A stretch of 64,000 nt of DNA from assembly GCA_003241385.1 (NCBI GenBank), contig QFPO01000007.1:1-64000 (forward strand), given 5' to 3'. Positions 36,074 to 44,625 of the stretch are shown here, piece by piece (the stretch's first letter is position 1; every line of letters begins with the position of its first letter). A program made the position numbers and the translations under genes. The notes under the pieces were generated by a model. The model was not told the DNA's origin and did not search any database. It saw nothing but the letters and a program-made list of their open reading frames with translations. The DNA is from Rhodanobacter denitrificans. Lineage in GTDB: Bacteria; Pseudomonadota; Gammaproteobacteria; Xanthomonadales; Rhodanobacteraceae.

Positions 36074-37018
36074 ATGACATCGATCAAGAACGCGGAGCGG
36101 GCCGGCTTGGAACTGCGACATCTGCGCTACTTCGTGACACTGGCCGAGTGCCTGAACTTCACGCGCGCGGCCGAACGCGTGCACGTCACCCAGTCCACGC
36201 TCTCGCATCAGATCCGACAGCTCGAAGAGGAGCTCGGCCAGCCGCTGTTCGACCGGATCGGCAAGCGCGTCGTGCTGACCGATGCCGGCGAACGCTTCCT
36301 CGATTTCGCCTCACGCGCGCTCGGCACGGTCGATCAAGGCATCGGTGCGCTCAAGGCATCCTCGGCCGATCTCGCCGGCGAGCTGCGCATCGGCGCGACG
36401 CATACGTTCAATCTCGGCTTCATTCCCGAATGCGTCGCGACGTTCCTGACGCGCCATCCGACCGCGCGCGTGATCGTCGAGGAGCTATCCGCCGACGACG
36501 TCAGCGCCAAGGTCACGTCCGACGAGCTCGACCTCGGCATCGCCTACCGTCCGGCCACACTGGACGATCTGTGGTTCGAGCCGCTGTACAACGAGGAAAT
36601 GGTGCTGGTCGTCGCCGCCGATCATCCGCTGGCGCGGCGCAAGCGCGTACGCCTGGTGGAACTGCATCGTCAGCAGCTGGTGCTGCTGCCGCGCGAGTTC
36701 GCGACGCGCACGATGCTCGATGAGTGCTTTCGCGCCTGTGGCGCCGAGCCGCTGGTGGTCGCCGAGATGAACACGCTCGCGCCGATGATCGGCCTGGTCG
36801 CGCGGACGCGCATCGGCTCGATCATGGCCGCCAACGCGGTCACGCCGCAGTCCGGACTGAAGCTGGTTCTGCTCGAGAGCCCGACGCCGATTCGCACGCC
36901 CGGCATCCTGCGCAAGCGTGGCAACCGCCTCGAGGACGGGCTGATGCGTTCGTTCTCGTCGATCGTGCGCAAGCTCGCGCTGAGCCACAGCGCCAAGCCA
37001 CAGTCACCGCGGCGCTGA
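36074..37018 (+). CDS. LysR-type transcriptional regulator (CynR-like)
   Basis: From the ATG at 36074 the product has 314 residues with the winged-helix domain at the start: LELRHLRYFVTLAECLNFTRAAERVHVTQSTLSHQIRQLEEELG. The effector-binding domain follows from about residue 85 (LRIGATHTFNLGFIPECVATF). It is divergent from the catabolic operon and is its obvious regulator. The longer start at 36035 would lie inside the operator-like palindrome, so 36074 is preferred, though neither has a clear ribosome site. Confidence 0.85.
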   Translation: MTSIKNAERAGLELRHLRYFVTLAECLNFTRAAERVHVTQSTLSHQIRQLEEELGQPLFDRIGKRVVLTDAGERFLDFASRALGTVDQGIGALKASSADLAGELRIGATHTFNLGFIPECVATFLTRHPTARVIVEELSADDVSAKVTSDELDLGIAYRPATLDDLWFEPLYNEEMVLVVAADHPLARRKRVRLVELHRQQLVLLPREFATRTMLDECFRACGAEPLVVAEMNTLAPMIGLVARTRIGSIMAANAVTPQSGLKLVLLESPTPIRTPGILRKRGNRLEDGLMRSFSSIVRKLALSHSAKPQSPRR

Positions 37019-37049
37019 CCGACGTGGCGATGCGGCCGCGCGCTGCGGA

Positions 37050-39029
37050 TCAGTCGGCGAGCAGGCTGGCGATGCGCGCCAGATGCGAGGAGGCCAGTTC
37101 CTTGCGGTGTTCGGCGTCGGCCTGCTGGTCGCGGCCGGACCAGGCCAGATCGTCCTGCGGCAGCTCCTGCAGAAAGCGGCTGACGTCGTTGGTGACGATC
37201 TCGCCGAAACGGCGCTTGCGCTTGGCGTAGCTCAGGGTCAGCTGCTCCTTGGCGCGCGTGATGCCGACGTACATCAGGCGCCGTTCCTCCTCGACGCGGC
37301 CTTCCTCGAGGCTGCCCTCGTGCGGCAGCACGCCTTCCTCGACGCCGACGATGAAGACGAAACGGAACTCCAGTCCCTTGGCCGCGTGCAGCGTCATCAG
37401 GCGCACGGCATTGCCGGGATCGTCGCGATCGGCATTGGTCAGCAGCGCGAGCTGCGCGGCCAGATCGCCGCTGGCGCCGTCCTTCTGCATCGCGCGGAAC
37501 CAGTCGGCGAGTTCCTCGAGATTCTCGAGCCGCCGCTGGCGCAGCGACGGCTCCTTGATCTGCACGGTCAGATGCTCGGCATAACGCGTGCGGCGGATCA
37601 GCTCGCCGACCAGCTCGGCCGCCGGCATCCGCTCGGCCAGTGCGGCGAGCTCGGCGATCAGAGCGACGAAGCCGGCCAGCGCGGCGCCGGGCCGCGCCGA
37701 CAGCTGTGCGAGCACCGCGTCGCTGCGCGCGGCTTGCAGCAGCGAGACGTGGCGCGCGCCGGCGAGCTCGCCGAGCTTCTCGAGCGTCGTCGCGCCGATG
37801 TCGCGGCGCGGCGTGTTGACGACGCGCAGGAACGCCGCGTCGTCGTCGGGATTGTTGGCCAGGCGCAGATACCCGAGCAGGTCCTTGACCTCGGCGCGAT
37901 CGAGGAACGCCGTGCCGCCGGTCAGGTGATAGCTCACGCGCGCCAGGCGCAGCGCCTTTTCGAGCACGCGCGACTGGAAGTTGCCGCGGTAGAGCACGGC
38001 GAAGTCGCTCCAGCGCGCCTTGTGCTTCTCGGCCAGAAAGCTGATCTCGCCGGCGACGCGCTCGGCCTCGTGCTCGTCGTCGCGGCATTCGACGACGCGG
38101 ATCGGCGGGCCTTCGCCGGCCTCGCTCCACAGCCGCTTCTCGAACAGATGCGCGTTGTGGGCGATCAGCGCATTGGCGGCGCGCAGGATGCGGCGCGCGC
38201 AGCGATAGTTCTGTTCGAGCTTGACGACCTTGAGCTGCGGATAGTCGCGCGCCAGTTCGCCGAGATTTTCCGGATTGGCGCCGCGCCAGGCGTAGATGCT
38301 CTGATCGTCGTCGCCGACCGCGGTGAACGCGCCGCGCGCGCCGGCCAGCGCCTTGATCAGCCGGTACTGGCCGGCGTTGGTGTCCTGGTACTCGTCGATC
38401 AGCAGATAGCGGATCCGCTCCTGCCAGATCGTGCGTGCTTCCTCGTCGCTTTCGAGGATCGACAGCGGCAGCCGGATCAAATCGTCGAAGTCCACCGCGT
38501 TGAACGCGGCGAGGCGCTTCTGGTAGAGCTCGTAGATCATCGCCGCCTCGCGCTCCCGCGCGCCGTTCGCGCGCAGCGCGGCCTGCTCGGGCGTCAAACC
38601 GTCGTTCTTCGCGCGCGACACCAGCGACTGCAGCGCGAACAGCGCGTCGTTCTTGATGCCCTTGGGCGCCAGCTCCTTGATCAGATTCTGCGCGTCGTCG
38701 GCGTCGAACACCGAGAAGCCGCGGCGCAGGCCGGCGCGCGCATGCTCGATCTGCAGGAACTTGAGACCGAGCGCATGGAACGTGCAGACCGTCAGGCCCT
38801 CGGCCTGCGAGCCCGACACCAGCTTGCCGACGCGTTCGCGCATCTCGCGCGAGGCCTTGTTGGTGAACGTGATCGCGGCGATCTTCGACGCCGACAGCTG
38901 ATGACGCTTGATCAGATGCGCGATCTTCTCGGTGATCACGCGCGTCTTGCCGGAACCGGCACCGGCCAGGACCAGCAGCGGACCCTGCACGTGTTCGATC
39001 GCGGCGCGTTGTTGGGGATTGAGGCTCAT
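37050..39029 (-). CDS. rep: ATP-dependent DNA helicase Rep
   Basis: The 659-residue protein follows E. coli Rep along its length: LNPQQRAAIEHVQGPLLVLAGAGSGKT (Walker A), FTNKASREM, VDFDDLIRLPLSIL, LLIDEYQDTNAGQY (DExQD), GDDDQSIYAWRGA, FFLR-type NPDDDAAFLRVVNTPRR, and MTLHAAKGLEF/YVGITRAKE near the end. It is a 3'-5' UvrD-family helicase that clears replication forks. A TAAACT -10 box (39040-39045, minus) would give a leader of only a few bases. Confidence 0.94.
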   Translation of the reverse strand: MSLNPQQRAAIEHVQGPLLVLAGAGSGKTRVITEKIAHLIKRHQLSASKIAAITFTNKASREMRERVGKLVSGSQAEGLTVCTFHALGLKFLQIEHARAGLRRGFSVFDADDAQNLIKELAPKGIKNDALFALQSLVSRAKNDGLTPEQAALRANGAREREAAMIYELYQKRLAAFNAVDFDDLIRLPLSILESDEEARTIWQERIRYLLIDEYQDTNAGQYRLIKALAGARGAFTAVGDDDQSIYAWRGANPENLGELARDYPQLKVVKLEQNYRCARRILRAANALIAHNAHLFEKRLWSEAGEGPPIRVVECRDDEHEAERVAGEISFLAEKHKARWSDFAVLYRGNFQSRVLEKALRLARVSYHLTGGTAFLDRAEVKDLLGYLRLANNPDDDAAFLRVVNTPRRDIGATTLEKLGELAGARHVSLLQAARSDAVLAQLSARPGAALAGFVALIAELAALAERMPAAELVGELIRRTRYAEHLTVQIKEPSLRQRRLENLEELADWFRAMQKDGASGDLAAQLALLTNADRDDPGNAVRLMTLHAAKGLEFRFVFIVGVEEGVLPHEGSLEEGRVEEERRLMYVGITRAKEQLTLSYAKRKRRFGEIVTNDVSRFLQELPQDDLAWSGRDQQADAEHRKELASSHLARIASLLAD

Positions 39030-39267
39030 GGGCGCGCGGAGTTTACCTGCAACGCGTCTCTATCCGTCGCGTCGGCGCGCTGCGCGAGCGATCGAATCGC
39101 GGTGTCGATGCCCGCGCCGCGCAGCTGAATCGCAGCCTGATTAAATTCCCGTTGTTCATCGTCGGTAGTTGCTCGGCAGTGCAGTTTGCGATCCCACGCC
39201 GCGGCGCTCAGATCGTCGCAGCCACACGAGTCCCGAGCGATCGGGATACCCAACCAGGAGAGAACCG

Positions 39268-39615
39268 ATGAAACTGCTTTCGCCCAAGACGCTACTCACG
39301 CATTCGCTCGCGCTGGCGCTGGCCGCCGGTGGAAGTATCGCCTTCGCGGACAGCACCGCAGTGACGCCCGACAACGCGGCCGACAAGAAGTCCGAGCAGC
39401 CGGTGTCCGATACCTGGATCACCACCAAGGTGAAGGCCGAGCTGGCCGCCACCGACGGCGTCAAGAGCACCGACATCTCGGTCGAGACCACCAACGGCGT
39501 CGTCACGCTGATCGGTGTGCAGGAGAGCAAGACCGCGGTCGACAAGGCCATCGCGGCGGCTCGCAGCATCAAGGGCGTCAAGGACGTCGACGCCTCGGGT
39601 CTGAAGACGATCTGA
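39268..39615 (+). CDS. BON domain periplasmic stress protein (OsmY-like)
   Basis: The ATG at 39268 follows AGGAGAG and gives 115 residues: a signal peptide (LALALAAGGSIAFA) and one BON domain (SDTWITTKVKAELAATDGVKSTDISVETTNGVVTLIG). BON domains bind phospholipid and OsmY-like proteins answer osmotic or envelope stress. The CsbD-like gene follows 52 bp later, before a shared terminator. Confidence 0.85.
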   Translation: MKLLSPKTLLTHSLALALAAGGSIAFADSTAVTPDNAADKKSEQPVSDTWITTKVKAELAATDGVKSTDISVETTNGVVTLIGVQESKTAVDKAIAAARSIKGVKDVDASGLKTI

Positions 39616-39667
39616 CGCCCGCCGAACCGCCGTGCGGTTCGACCTCCCACCCACGCAGGAGAATGTC

Positions 39668-39865
39668 ATGAACGAAGATCGCATCAAGGGCCAGTGGAAG
39701 CAGCTGGCCGGCAAGATCAAGGCCAAGTGGGGCAAGCTGACCGACGACGATCTGAAGATCGCCGAAGGCAACAGCGAATACCTCGCCGGCAAGGTCCAGG
39801 AACGTTACGGCATCGCCAAGGACGAAGCCGAGAAGCAGGTTCGCGAGTTCAACCGCGACTTCTGA
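39668..39865 (+). CDS. CsbD family general stress protein
   Basis: The 65-residue acidic/basic helical protein begins MNEDRIKGQWKQLAGKIKAKWGKLTDDDL, which is the CsbD signature. CsbD-like proteins are induced under general stress; the molecular role is unknown. The start follows a GGAGAA site. It shares a unit with the BON protein and is closed by a strong terminator. Confidence 0.88.
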   Translation: MNEDRIKGQWKQLAGKIKAKWGKLTDDDLKIAEGNSEYLAGKVQERYGIAKDEAEKQVREFNRDF

Positions 39866-39891
39866 TCGACGTCCCGAAGGACCTTCGAGCG

Positions 39892-39919
39892 GAGCCCGGC
39901 CATTCGGCCGGGCTCTTTT
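39892..39919 (+). terminator. Intrinsic terminator after csbD
   Basis: A 10-bp perfect GC-rich stem (39892-39901 with 39906-39915) with a four-base loop is followed by TTTT and further T-rich sequence. Confidence 0.85.
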
Positions 39920-39978
39920 CGTTTGGCGAGTCCGGCCGCTTCGTGGTTTGATCGCGCCTCGCCCACCCGGTCGCCGCG

Positions 39979-40620
39979 ATGGCCAAGCTGCACTTCTATT
40001 TTTCGGCGATGAACGCCGGCAAGACCACGACGCTGCTGCAGAGCGCCTACAACTATCAGGAACGCGGCATGCGCACGCTGATCCTGACGCCGGCGCTGGA
40101 CCGCCGCGCCGGCGCGGGCGTGGTGGCGTCGCGGATCGGCCTGCGCGCCCAGGCGCTCGCGTTCGACGGCGAGGACGATCTGTACGCACGCGTGCGTGAC
40201 GACGTCGCCGCGCACGGCCGGGTCGACTGCGTGCTGGTCGACGAGGCGCAGTTCCTGACCAAGGCCCAGGTCTGGCAGCTGACCGACGTCGTCGACCGGC
40301 TCGGCGTTCCGGTGCTGGCCTACGGCCTGCGCACCGATTTCCGCGGCGAGCTGTTCGAGGGCAGCCAGTATCTGCTGGCCTGGGCCGACGAGCTGGTCGA
40401 GATCAAGACGATCTGCCACAGCGGCAGGAAGGCGACGATGGTGGTGCGCGTGGACGACCAGGGCCGCGCGATCACCGACGGTCCGCAGGTCGAGATCGGC
40501 GGCAACGAGCGCTACGTGTCGGTCAGCCGGGCCGAGTACAAGAAGATCGTCGCCGGCCAGCATCGCATCGAGCTGCAGCAGCCGGTGCTGCCGCTCGAGG
40601 ATTCCGACGCTCAGCCGTAG
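39979..40620 (+). CDS. tdk: Thymidine kinase (type II)
   Basis: The 213-residue protein has the P-loop FSAMNAGKTTTLLQ near 10, the DEAQF motif near 88 (VLVDEAQFLTKAQV), YGLRTDFRGELFEGS near 115, and the lasso region IGGNERYVSVSRAEYKK near 173. It phosphorylates thymidine in salvage. Unlike the usual family members it keeps only one of the zinc-binding cysteines (TICHSGRKA) and has Ser where a Cys is common in YVSVSRAEY. The stop overlaps mtfA by 10 bp tail to tail. Confidence 0.9.
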   Translation: MAKLHFYFSAMNAGKTTTLLQSAYNYQERGMRTLILTPALDRRAGAGVVASRIGLRAQALAFDGEDDLYARVRDDVAAHGRVDCVLVDEAQFLTKAQVWQLTDVVDRLGVPVLAYGLRTDFRGELFEGSQYLLAWADELVEIKTICHSGRKATMVVRVDDQGRAITDGPQVEIGGNERYVSVSRAEYKKIVAGQHRIELQQPVLPLEDSDAQP

Positions 40621-41360
40621 TAGCGGCGCAGCAGGTCCGCGACGGCGGGCAGCGCATCGCCGAGCAGGGCCGGATCGGAGAAGTGCAGCTCGCTGACCAC
40701 CGCGAAGAACTCCTCGGCGCTCTCGCCGGCATACGGATCGATCGCGGGTTCTTCGCCGGCATCGAGCGTCGCGACGAGCTCGTCGTAGGCGGTCTGCATC
40801 GTCGCGATCCATTCGCGGCGCGGCAGCGACGCCGGCAGCGCCGGCACGCCGTTCATCGCACCGTCGAGCAGGTCGAGCTTGTGCGCGATCTCGTGGACGA
40901 CGACGTTGAAGCCGTCGAACGGCCGCTCCAGATCGGCCGCGACGTCGGCCCAGGACACGATCAGCGGCCCGCGTTCCCAGGCCTCGCCGATCAGGGTCTC
41001 CTCGCCCTCGGTGACGACGCCGGACGCTTCGTCGTGATACTCGCGGCGGACGCGGAACTCGCCGGGATAGACGATGACTTCGCGCCAGCCGGTCAGCGCG
41101 TCGAAACCGAGATTGAGGACCGGCAGGGCCGCGAGCGCGGCGATCGCCAGGCATTGCGCGTCGTCCAGGACGTGACCGGCCGCGGCACTGAAGTGCTTGT
41201 GTGCGAGGAAGCGTTCGGTCAGCGCGCGCAGGTCGCGCAGACGATCGGTCTCGAGCGCGCCGAACAGCGCGCTGCTGGCGATCAGGCGGTTCCAGTCGTC
41301 GTCGCCGATGCGCTCGGGCGGTTGGATCGTTTCGCGCAGCCGCGACAGCCAGCCGATCAT
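40611..41360 (-). CDS. mtfA: MtfA-like zinc metallopeptidase
   Basis: The ATG at 41360 gives 249 residues. The M90 family features are DDAQCLAIAALAALPVLNLG near 66, VIVYPGEF near 94 and VVVHEIAHKLDLLDGAMNG near 151-169, where HExxH binds zinc. In E. coli MtfA binds and inactivates the Mlc repressor and so adjusts glucose transport. Whether Mlc exists here is unknown. Confidence 0.88.
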   Translation of the reverse strand: MIGWLSRLRETIQPPERIGDDDWNRLIASSALFGALETDRLRDLRALTERFLAHKHFSAAAGHVLDDAQCLAIAALAALPVLNLGFDALTGWREVIVYPGEFRVRREYHDEASGVVTEGEETLIGEAWERGPLIVSWADVAADLERPFDGFNVVVHEIAHKLDLLDGAMNGVPALPASLPRREWIATMQTAYDELVATLDAGEEPAIDPYAGESAEEFFAVVSELHFSDPALLGDALPAVADLLRRYYG

Positions 41361-41406
41361 GCGGATGCGGATGGATCCCGGCGCCGGCCCGCGGCGCGCG
41401 AGGCGG

Positions 41407-41826
41407 TCACTTGATCGCGCCGGGCACCAGCGATTGCCAGCGATGACCGGTCTTGCGTTCGCCGTTCGGCGTGGCGGCGGCGCCCGGCAGGGTTGCGCGG
41501 ACCGGCGCGGCCGGCCGGACCGCGACCTCGTCGTCGCCATCGTCGTCCGCGGCGACAGGTGCTGCGGCCGGGAGGGCCGGCAGGGTCGGGGCGGCGGCGC
41601 CACCGCTGACGGTGCCGACGCTGCGCAGATAGCCGCCGGAAGCGCCTTCGCGGACGCCTTCGGGCTCAGCGCCGCGCGCGGAGGAGCGCGCCGGCTCGAT
41701 GCCGGAATCGCCGCCGGCCACCGCGCCGAGGCCGAACGGAATCGACCGGGCACAAACCGGGGCGGAAACGGCGAGCAGGAGTACGAGACTCGCCAGGCTG
41801 CTGATCAACAGGCTGCGTAAGGACAT
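41407..41826 (-). CDS. Exported Ala/Pro-rich protein of unknown function
   Basis: From the ATG at 41826 the product has 139 residues, with a clear signal peptide (LLISSLASLVLLLAVSAPVCA) and a low-complexity mature part rich in Gly, Ala, Pro and Arg. It has one short Asp/Glu run (DDDGDDE) and ends KTGHRWQSLVPGAIK. No domain is recognised. It is divergent from birA. Confidence 0.6.
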   Translation of the reverse strand: MSLRSLLISSLASLVLLLAVSAPVCARSIPFGLGAVAGGDSGIEPARSSARGAEPEGVREGASGGYLRSVGTVSGGAAAPTLPALPAAAPVAADDDGDDEVAVRPAAPVRATLPGAAATPNGERKTGHRWQSLVPGAIK

Positions 41827-41964
41827 CGGTCGAATCCAGTGAGGGACCGGTCGCACGGCATCGAGAACGGCGATCCTCGCATGATCGGGAACTGAACGCC
41901 AGTGCATGTGCCGAAGGTCAAGCAGGCATCGTGCCAGCAGCCAATCGCTTGATGCAGCTGGTTT

Positions 41965-42060
41965 TTGCGAGTGTCCGGCGGACGCAGGCGGACACCGCCG
42001 GACAGGTCGCGGCGTCCGCTGGCGGCCATCGGCGGACACGCTCGGCCGGGACGTCCGGCA
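41965..42060. repeat. GGCGGACA-type repeats in the birA upstream gap
   Basis: The divergent gap holds several copies of CGGCGGAC and GGCGGACAC in both directions (for example GTCCGGCGGAC near 41971 and GGCGGACACG near 42031). They may be operators or chance in GC-rich DNA. No gene is seen in 41827-42114. Confidence 0.25.
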
Positions 42061-42100
42061 TCCGGGCCGGCGCCGGCCTGTCACCGCGGTGCCGCACCGC

Positions 42101-42106
42101 TACACT
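42101..42106 (+). promoter_or_regulatory. -10 box directly before birA
   Basis: TACACT ends 8 bases before the birA ATG at 42115, so transcription would begin at or one or two bases before the start codon and the mRNA would be nearly leaderless. No Shine-Dalgarno is seen. Confidence 0.4.
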
Positions 42107-42114
42107 GCGCGGCG

Positions 42115-43098
42115 ATGTCGCCCGCCACGCCTCCCGCCGTCCTGGCCGCCCTGCTCGATCGACCCGATGCCTCGGGCGCCGATCTCGCCCGCCGGCTCGG
42201 CCTCAGCCGCGCCGCGATCTGGAAGCAGATCCAGGCGCTGCGCGCGGCCGGGCTCGCCGTGACCGCGCAGGCCGGCGTCGGCTACCGGCTCGATGCACCG
42301 CTCGAGCTGCTCGACGCGGCGGCGATCCGCGCCGCGCTCGATGCCGACCAGCAGGCACGGCTCGGCGAGCTCGCGGTGCACTGGCAGATCGATTCGACCA
42401 ACAGCGCGCTGCTGCGCCGCGCCGGCGAGGACCGGCGCGACCGGCTGGCCTGCCTGGCCGAGCTGCAGACCCAGGGCCGCGGCCGGCGCGGACGGACCTG
42501 GCAGACCACGCTCGGCGGCGGCCTGGCACTGTCGCTGCTCAAGCGCTTCGACGGTGCGATGGCCGGACTGGCCGGACTCAGTGCCGCCGTCGGCGTCATG
42601 GTGGTACGCGCGCTGGCCGACTGCGGCATCGAGCAGGCGCGCCTGAAATGGCCCAACGACGTCACCGCCGGCGACCGCAAGCTCGCCGGCATCCTGATCG
42701 AGCTCGGCGGCGATGCGCTCGGCCCCTGCCACGCGGTGATCGGCGTCGGCCTCAATCTGCGGCTCGATCCCGCGACCGCGATCGACCAGCCCTGGACCGA
42801 CCTGGCCAGCCTCGCCGGCGCTGCGCCGCCGGGCCGCAACCGGCTCGCCGGCCGCGTGCTCGGACGGCTGATCGAGGGCCTGGATCTGTTCGCCGCGCAC
42901 GGCCTGGCGGCGTTCGCCGACGACTACGCGCGGCTCGACGCGCTGCGCGGCCGGCCGGTGCGTGCGGTCGGGCCGGGCGGCGAGCGCATCGGCATCGCCG
43001 GTGGCCTCGGCGCCGACGGCAGCCTGCGCCTGGACACCGGGCACGGCGAGGTTCGCATCGACAGCGGCGAGGTCAGCATCCGGCTCGGCGAACGATGA
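42115..43098 (+). CDS. birA: Bifunctional biotin ligase / biotin operon repressor
   Basis: The 327-residue protein has an N-terminal winged helix (SGADLARRLGLSRAAIWKQIQALRAAGL) and the ligase domain with QTQGRGRRGRTWQ near 120, LKWPNDVTAGDRKLAGILIE near 178-197 and VIGVGLNLR near 212, then the C-terminal SH3-like domain. It charges the biotin carrier protein and, with the DNA-binding part, represses biotin genes. It overlaps coaX by ATGA. Confidence 0.93.
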   Translation: MSPATPPAVLAALLDRPDASGADLARRLGLSRAAIWKQIQALRAAGLAVTAQAGVGYRLDAPLELLDAAAIRAALDADQQARLGELAVHWQIDSTNSALLRRAGEDRRDRLACLAELQTQGRGRRGRTWQTTLGGGLALSLLKRFDGAMAGLAGLSAAVGVMVVRALADCGIEQARLKWPNDVTAGDRKLAGILIELGGDALGPCHAVIGVGLNLRLDPATAIDQPWTDLASLAGAAPPGRNRLAGRVLGRLIEGLDLFAAHGLAAFADDYARLDALRGRPVRAVGPGGERIGIAGGLGADGSLRLDTGHGEVRIDSGEVSIRLGER

Positions 43099-43829
43099 AG
43101 CTGCTGATCGATTTCGGCAATACGCGGCTCAAGTGGGCCATCGCGACCGCCGGGCAGCTCACGGCCGGCCGGCCGGTCGCGGCCGATGCGCCGACGCTGG
43201 CCGATGCGCTCGGCCAGGCATTCGCGGCGCTCGCCGGACGCATCGACGGCGTCCTCGTGTCGAGCGTCGTGTCCGACGCGCGCGAGAGCGAGCTGCGCGC
43301 GCTGCTCGAGACGACCCTGCCCGGCGCGCAGGTGGATTTCATACGCAGCCCGTCCGCCGCGCTCGGCGTGCACAACGCCTATGCCGAGCCGCAGCGGCTC
43401 GGCGTCGACCGGTTTCTCGCGCTGGTCGCGCTGCATGCGCAACCGCGCGCCCAGGTGCTGGTCAGCGTCGGCACCGCACTGACGCTCGATGCACTGGCCG
43501 CCGACGGCCGCCATCTCGGCGGGCTGATCGCGGCAAGTCCGACCCTGACGCGCGGCGCGCTCGCCGCCGCGACCGCACGGCTGCTGCCGCCTTCGCGCGA
43601 GGTGCGTCTGCTCGCCGATTCGACCGCCGACGCGGTGCAGTCCGGCGCGGTGCTGGCCGCGGTCGCACTGACCGAACGCTTCCGCAGCGGCGCGGCCGGG
43701 CCGCTCGGGGCGTGGCCGGCACTGGTGCTGGCCGGCGGCGGCGCCGACGAACTGGCGCCGTGGTTGCCCGACGCCGAGCGCATCGACGACCTGGTCCTGC
43801 GCGGACTCGCGCGCTGGGCCGCCGGCTGA
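43095..43829 (+). CDS. coaX: Type III pantothenate kinase
   Basis: The 244-residue protein begins LLIDFGNTRLKWAIA, the ASKHA phosphate loop of CoaX, with VSSVVSD near 55, the LGVDRFLALVALHA stretch near 98, the second loop VSVGTALTLDALAADGRHLGGLIAASP near 118 and VLAGGGADEL near 215. It carries out the first step of CoA synthesis. The ATGA overlap shows coupling to birA. Confidence 0.92.
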   Translation: MKLLIDFGNTRLKWAIATAGQLTAGRPVAADAPTLADALGQAFAALAGRIDGVLVSSVVSDARESELRALLETTLPGAQVDFIRSPSAALGVHNAYAEPQRLGVDRFLALVALHAQPRAQVLVSVGTALTLDALAADGRHLGGLIAASPTLTRGALAAATARLLPPSREVRLLADSTADAVQSGAVLAAVALTERFRSGAAGPLGAWPALVLAGGGADELAPWLPDAERIDDLVLRGLARWAAG

Positions 43830-43918
43830 GGCCGGCGCGACGCACATCGCGCACAGGCCGCGCGCAAAGCTCTATCCTCCCCGGCGGTCCACCGCAGCCG
43901 TTCGTCCGAACCCGACCG

Positions 43919-44587
43919 ATGTTCATTCGCCTGCTGTTCCTGCTCCTGCTGGTCCTCAACCTCGGCGTGGCCGGCTGGATCTTCGCGCTGCCGCGGGAGC
44001 GCCCGCACGCGGACGAGGCCGGCGACGGCGGCGTGCCGCGCCTGGAGCTCCTGTCCGAGCGCGATCGCGACGTCGAAGCGGCCAGCGCCGAACTCGCCAC
44101 CGCGCCGGATACCGCGGCCGACATCGGCAACGACACCTGCAAGTCGATCGGGCCGTTCGCGACGCAGGCCGATCAGCGCGCCGCGATCACCGCGGTGACG
44201 CCGCTGGTCAACCGGATCCGCCCGCGCGAGACGCGTGCCACGCAGGCACGCGGCTGGTGGGTCTATCTGCCGGCGTTCCCGACCCGCGAACGCGCGCTGA
44301 CAGCGGCGCGTGCGCTGTCGGCCAAGGGCATGCGCGACTACTACGTCGTCACCGCCGGCGACCAGCAGAACACGATCTCGCTCGGGCTGTTCCGCGACCA
44401 GCTCAATGCCGAACGCCGCCGCGCCGAGATCACCGCGCTGGGCTTGAAGCCGCAGATGACCGCCCGCACCGAGGAGATGCCGCAGTACTGGATCGACTAC
44501 GCGACGCGCGACGAGCTGCCGATCGCGTGGCGGCCGCGCATCGACGGCGCGCCGGAACTGCGCGAAGAGCCGATCGACTGCTTCTGA
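43919..44587 (+). CDS. SPOR domain membrane protein
   Basis: The 222-residue protein has an N-terminal membrane anchor (LLFLLLLVLNLGVAGWIFAL), a linker, then a SPOR domain with CKSIGPFATQADQRAA near 75, GWWVYLPAFPTRERALTAARALSAKGMRDYYVV near 112-144, and SLGLFRDQLNAERRRAEI near 152. SPOR domains bind septal peptidoglycan. It belongs to the birA-coaX unit (89 bp gap), as in many gammaproteobacteria. Confidence 0.82.
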   Translation: MFIRLLFLLLLVLNLGVAGWIFALPRERPHADEAGDGGVPRLELLSERDRDVEAASAELATAPDTAADIGNDTCKSIGPFATQADQRAAITAVTPLVNRIRPRETRATQARGWWVYLPAFPTRERALTAARALSAKGMRDYYVVTAGDQQNTISLGLFRDQLNAERRRAEITALGLKPQMTARTEEMPQYWIDYATRDELPIAWRPRIDGAPELREEPIDCF

Positions 44588-44625
44588 GCGGCGCATCCCA
44601 TTCACGCCTCACGGACACCGTTTTC

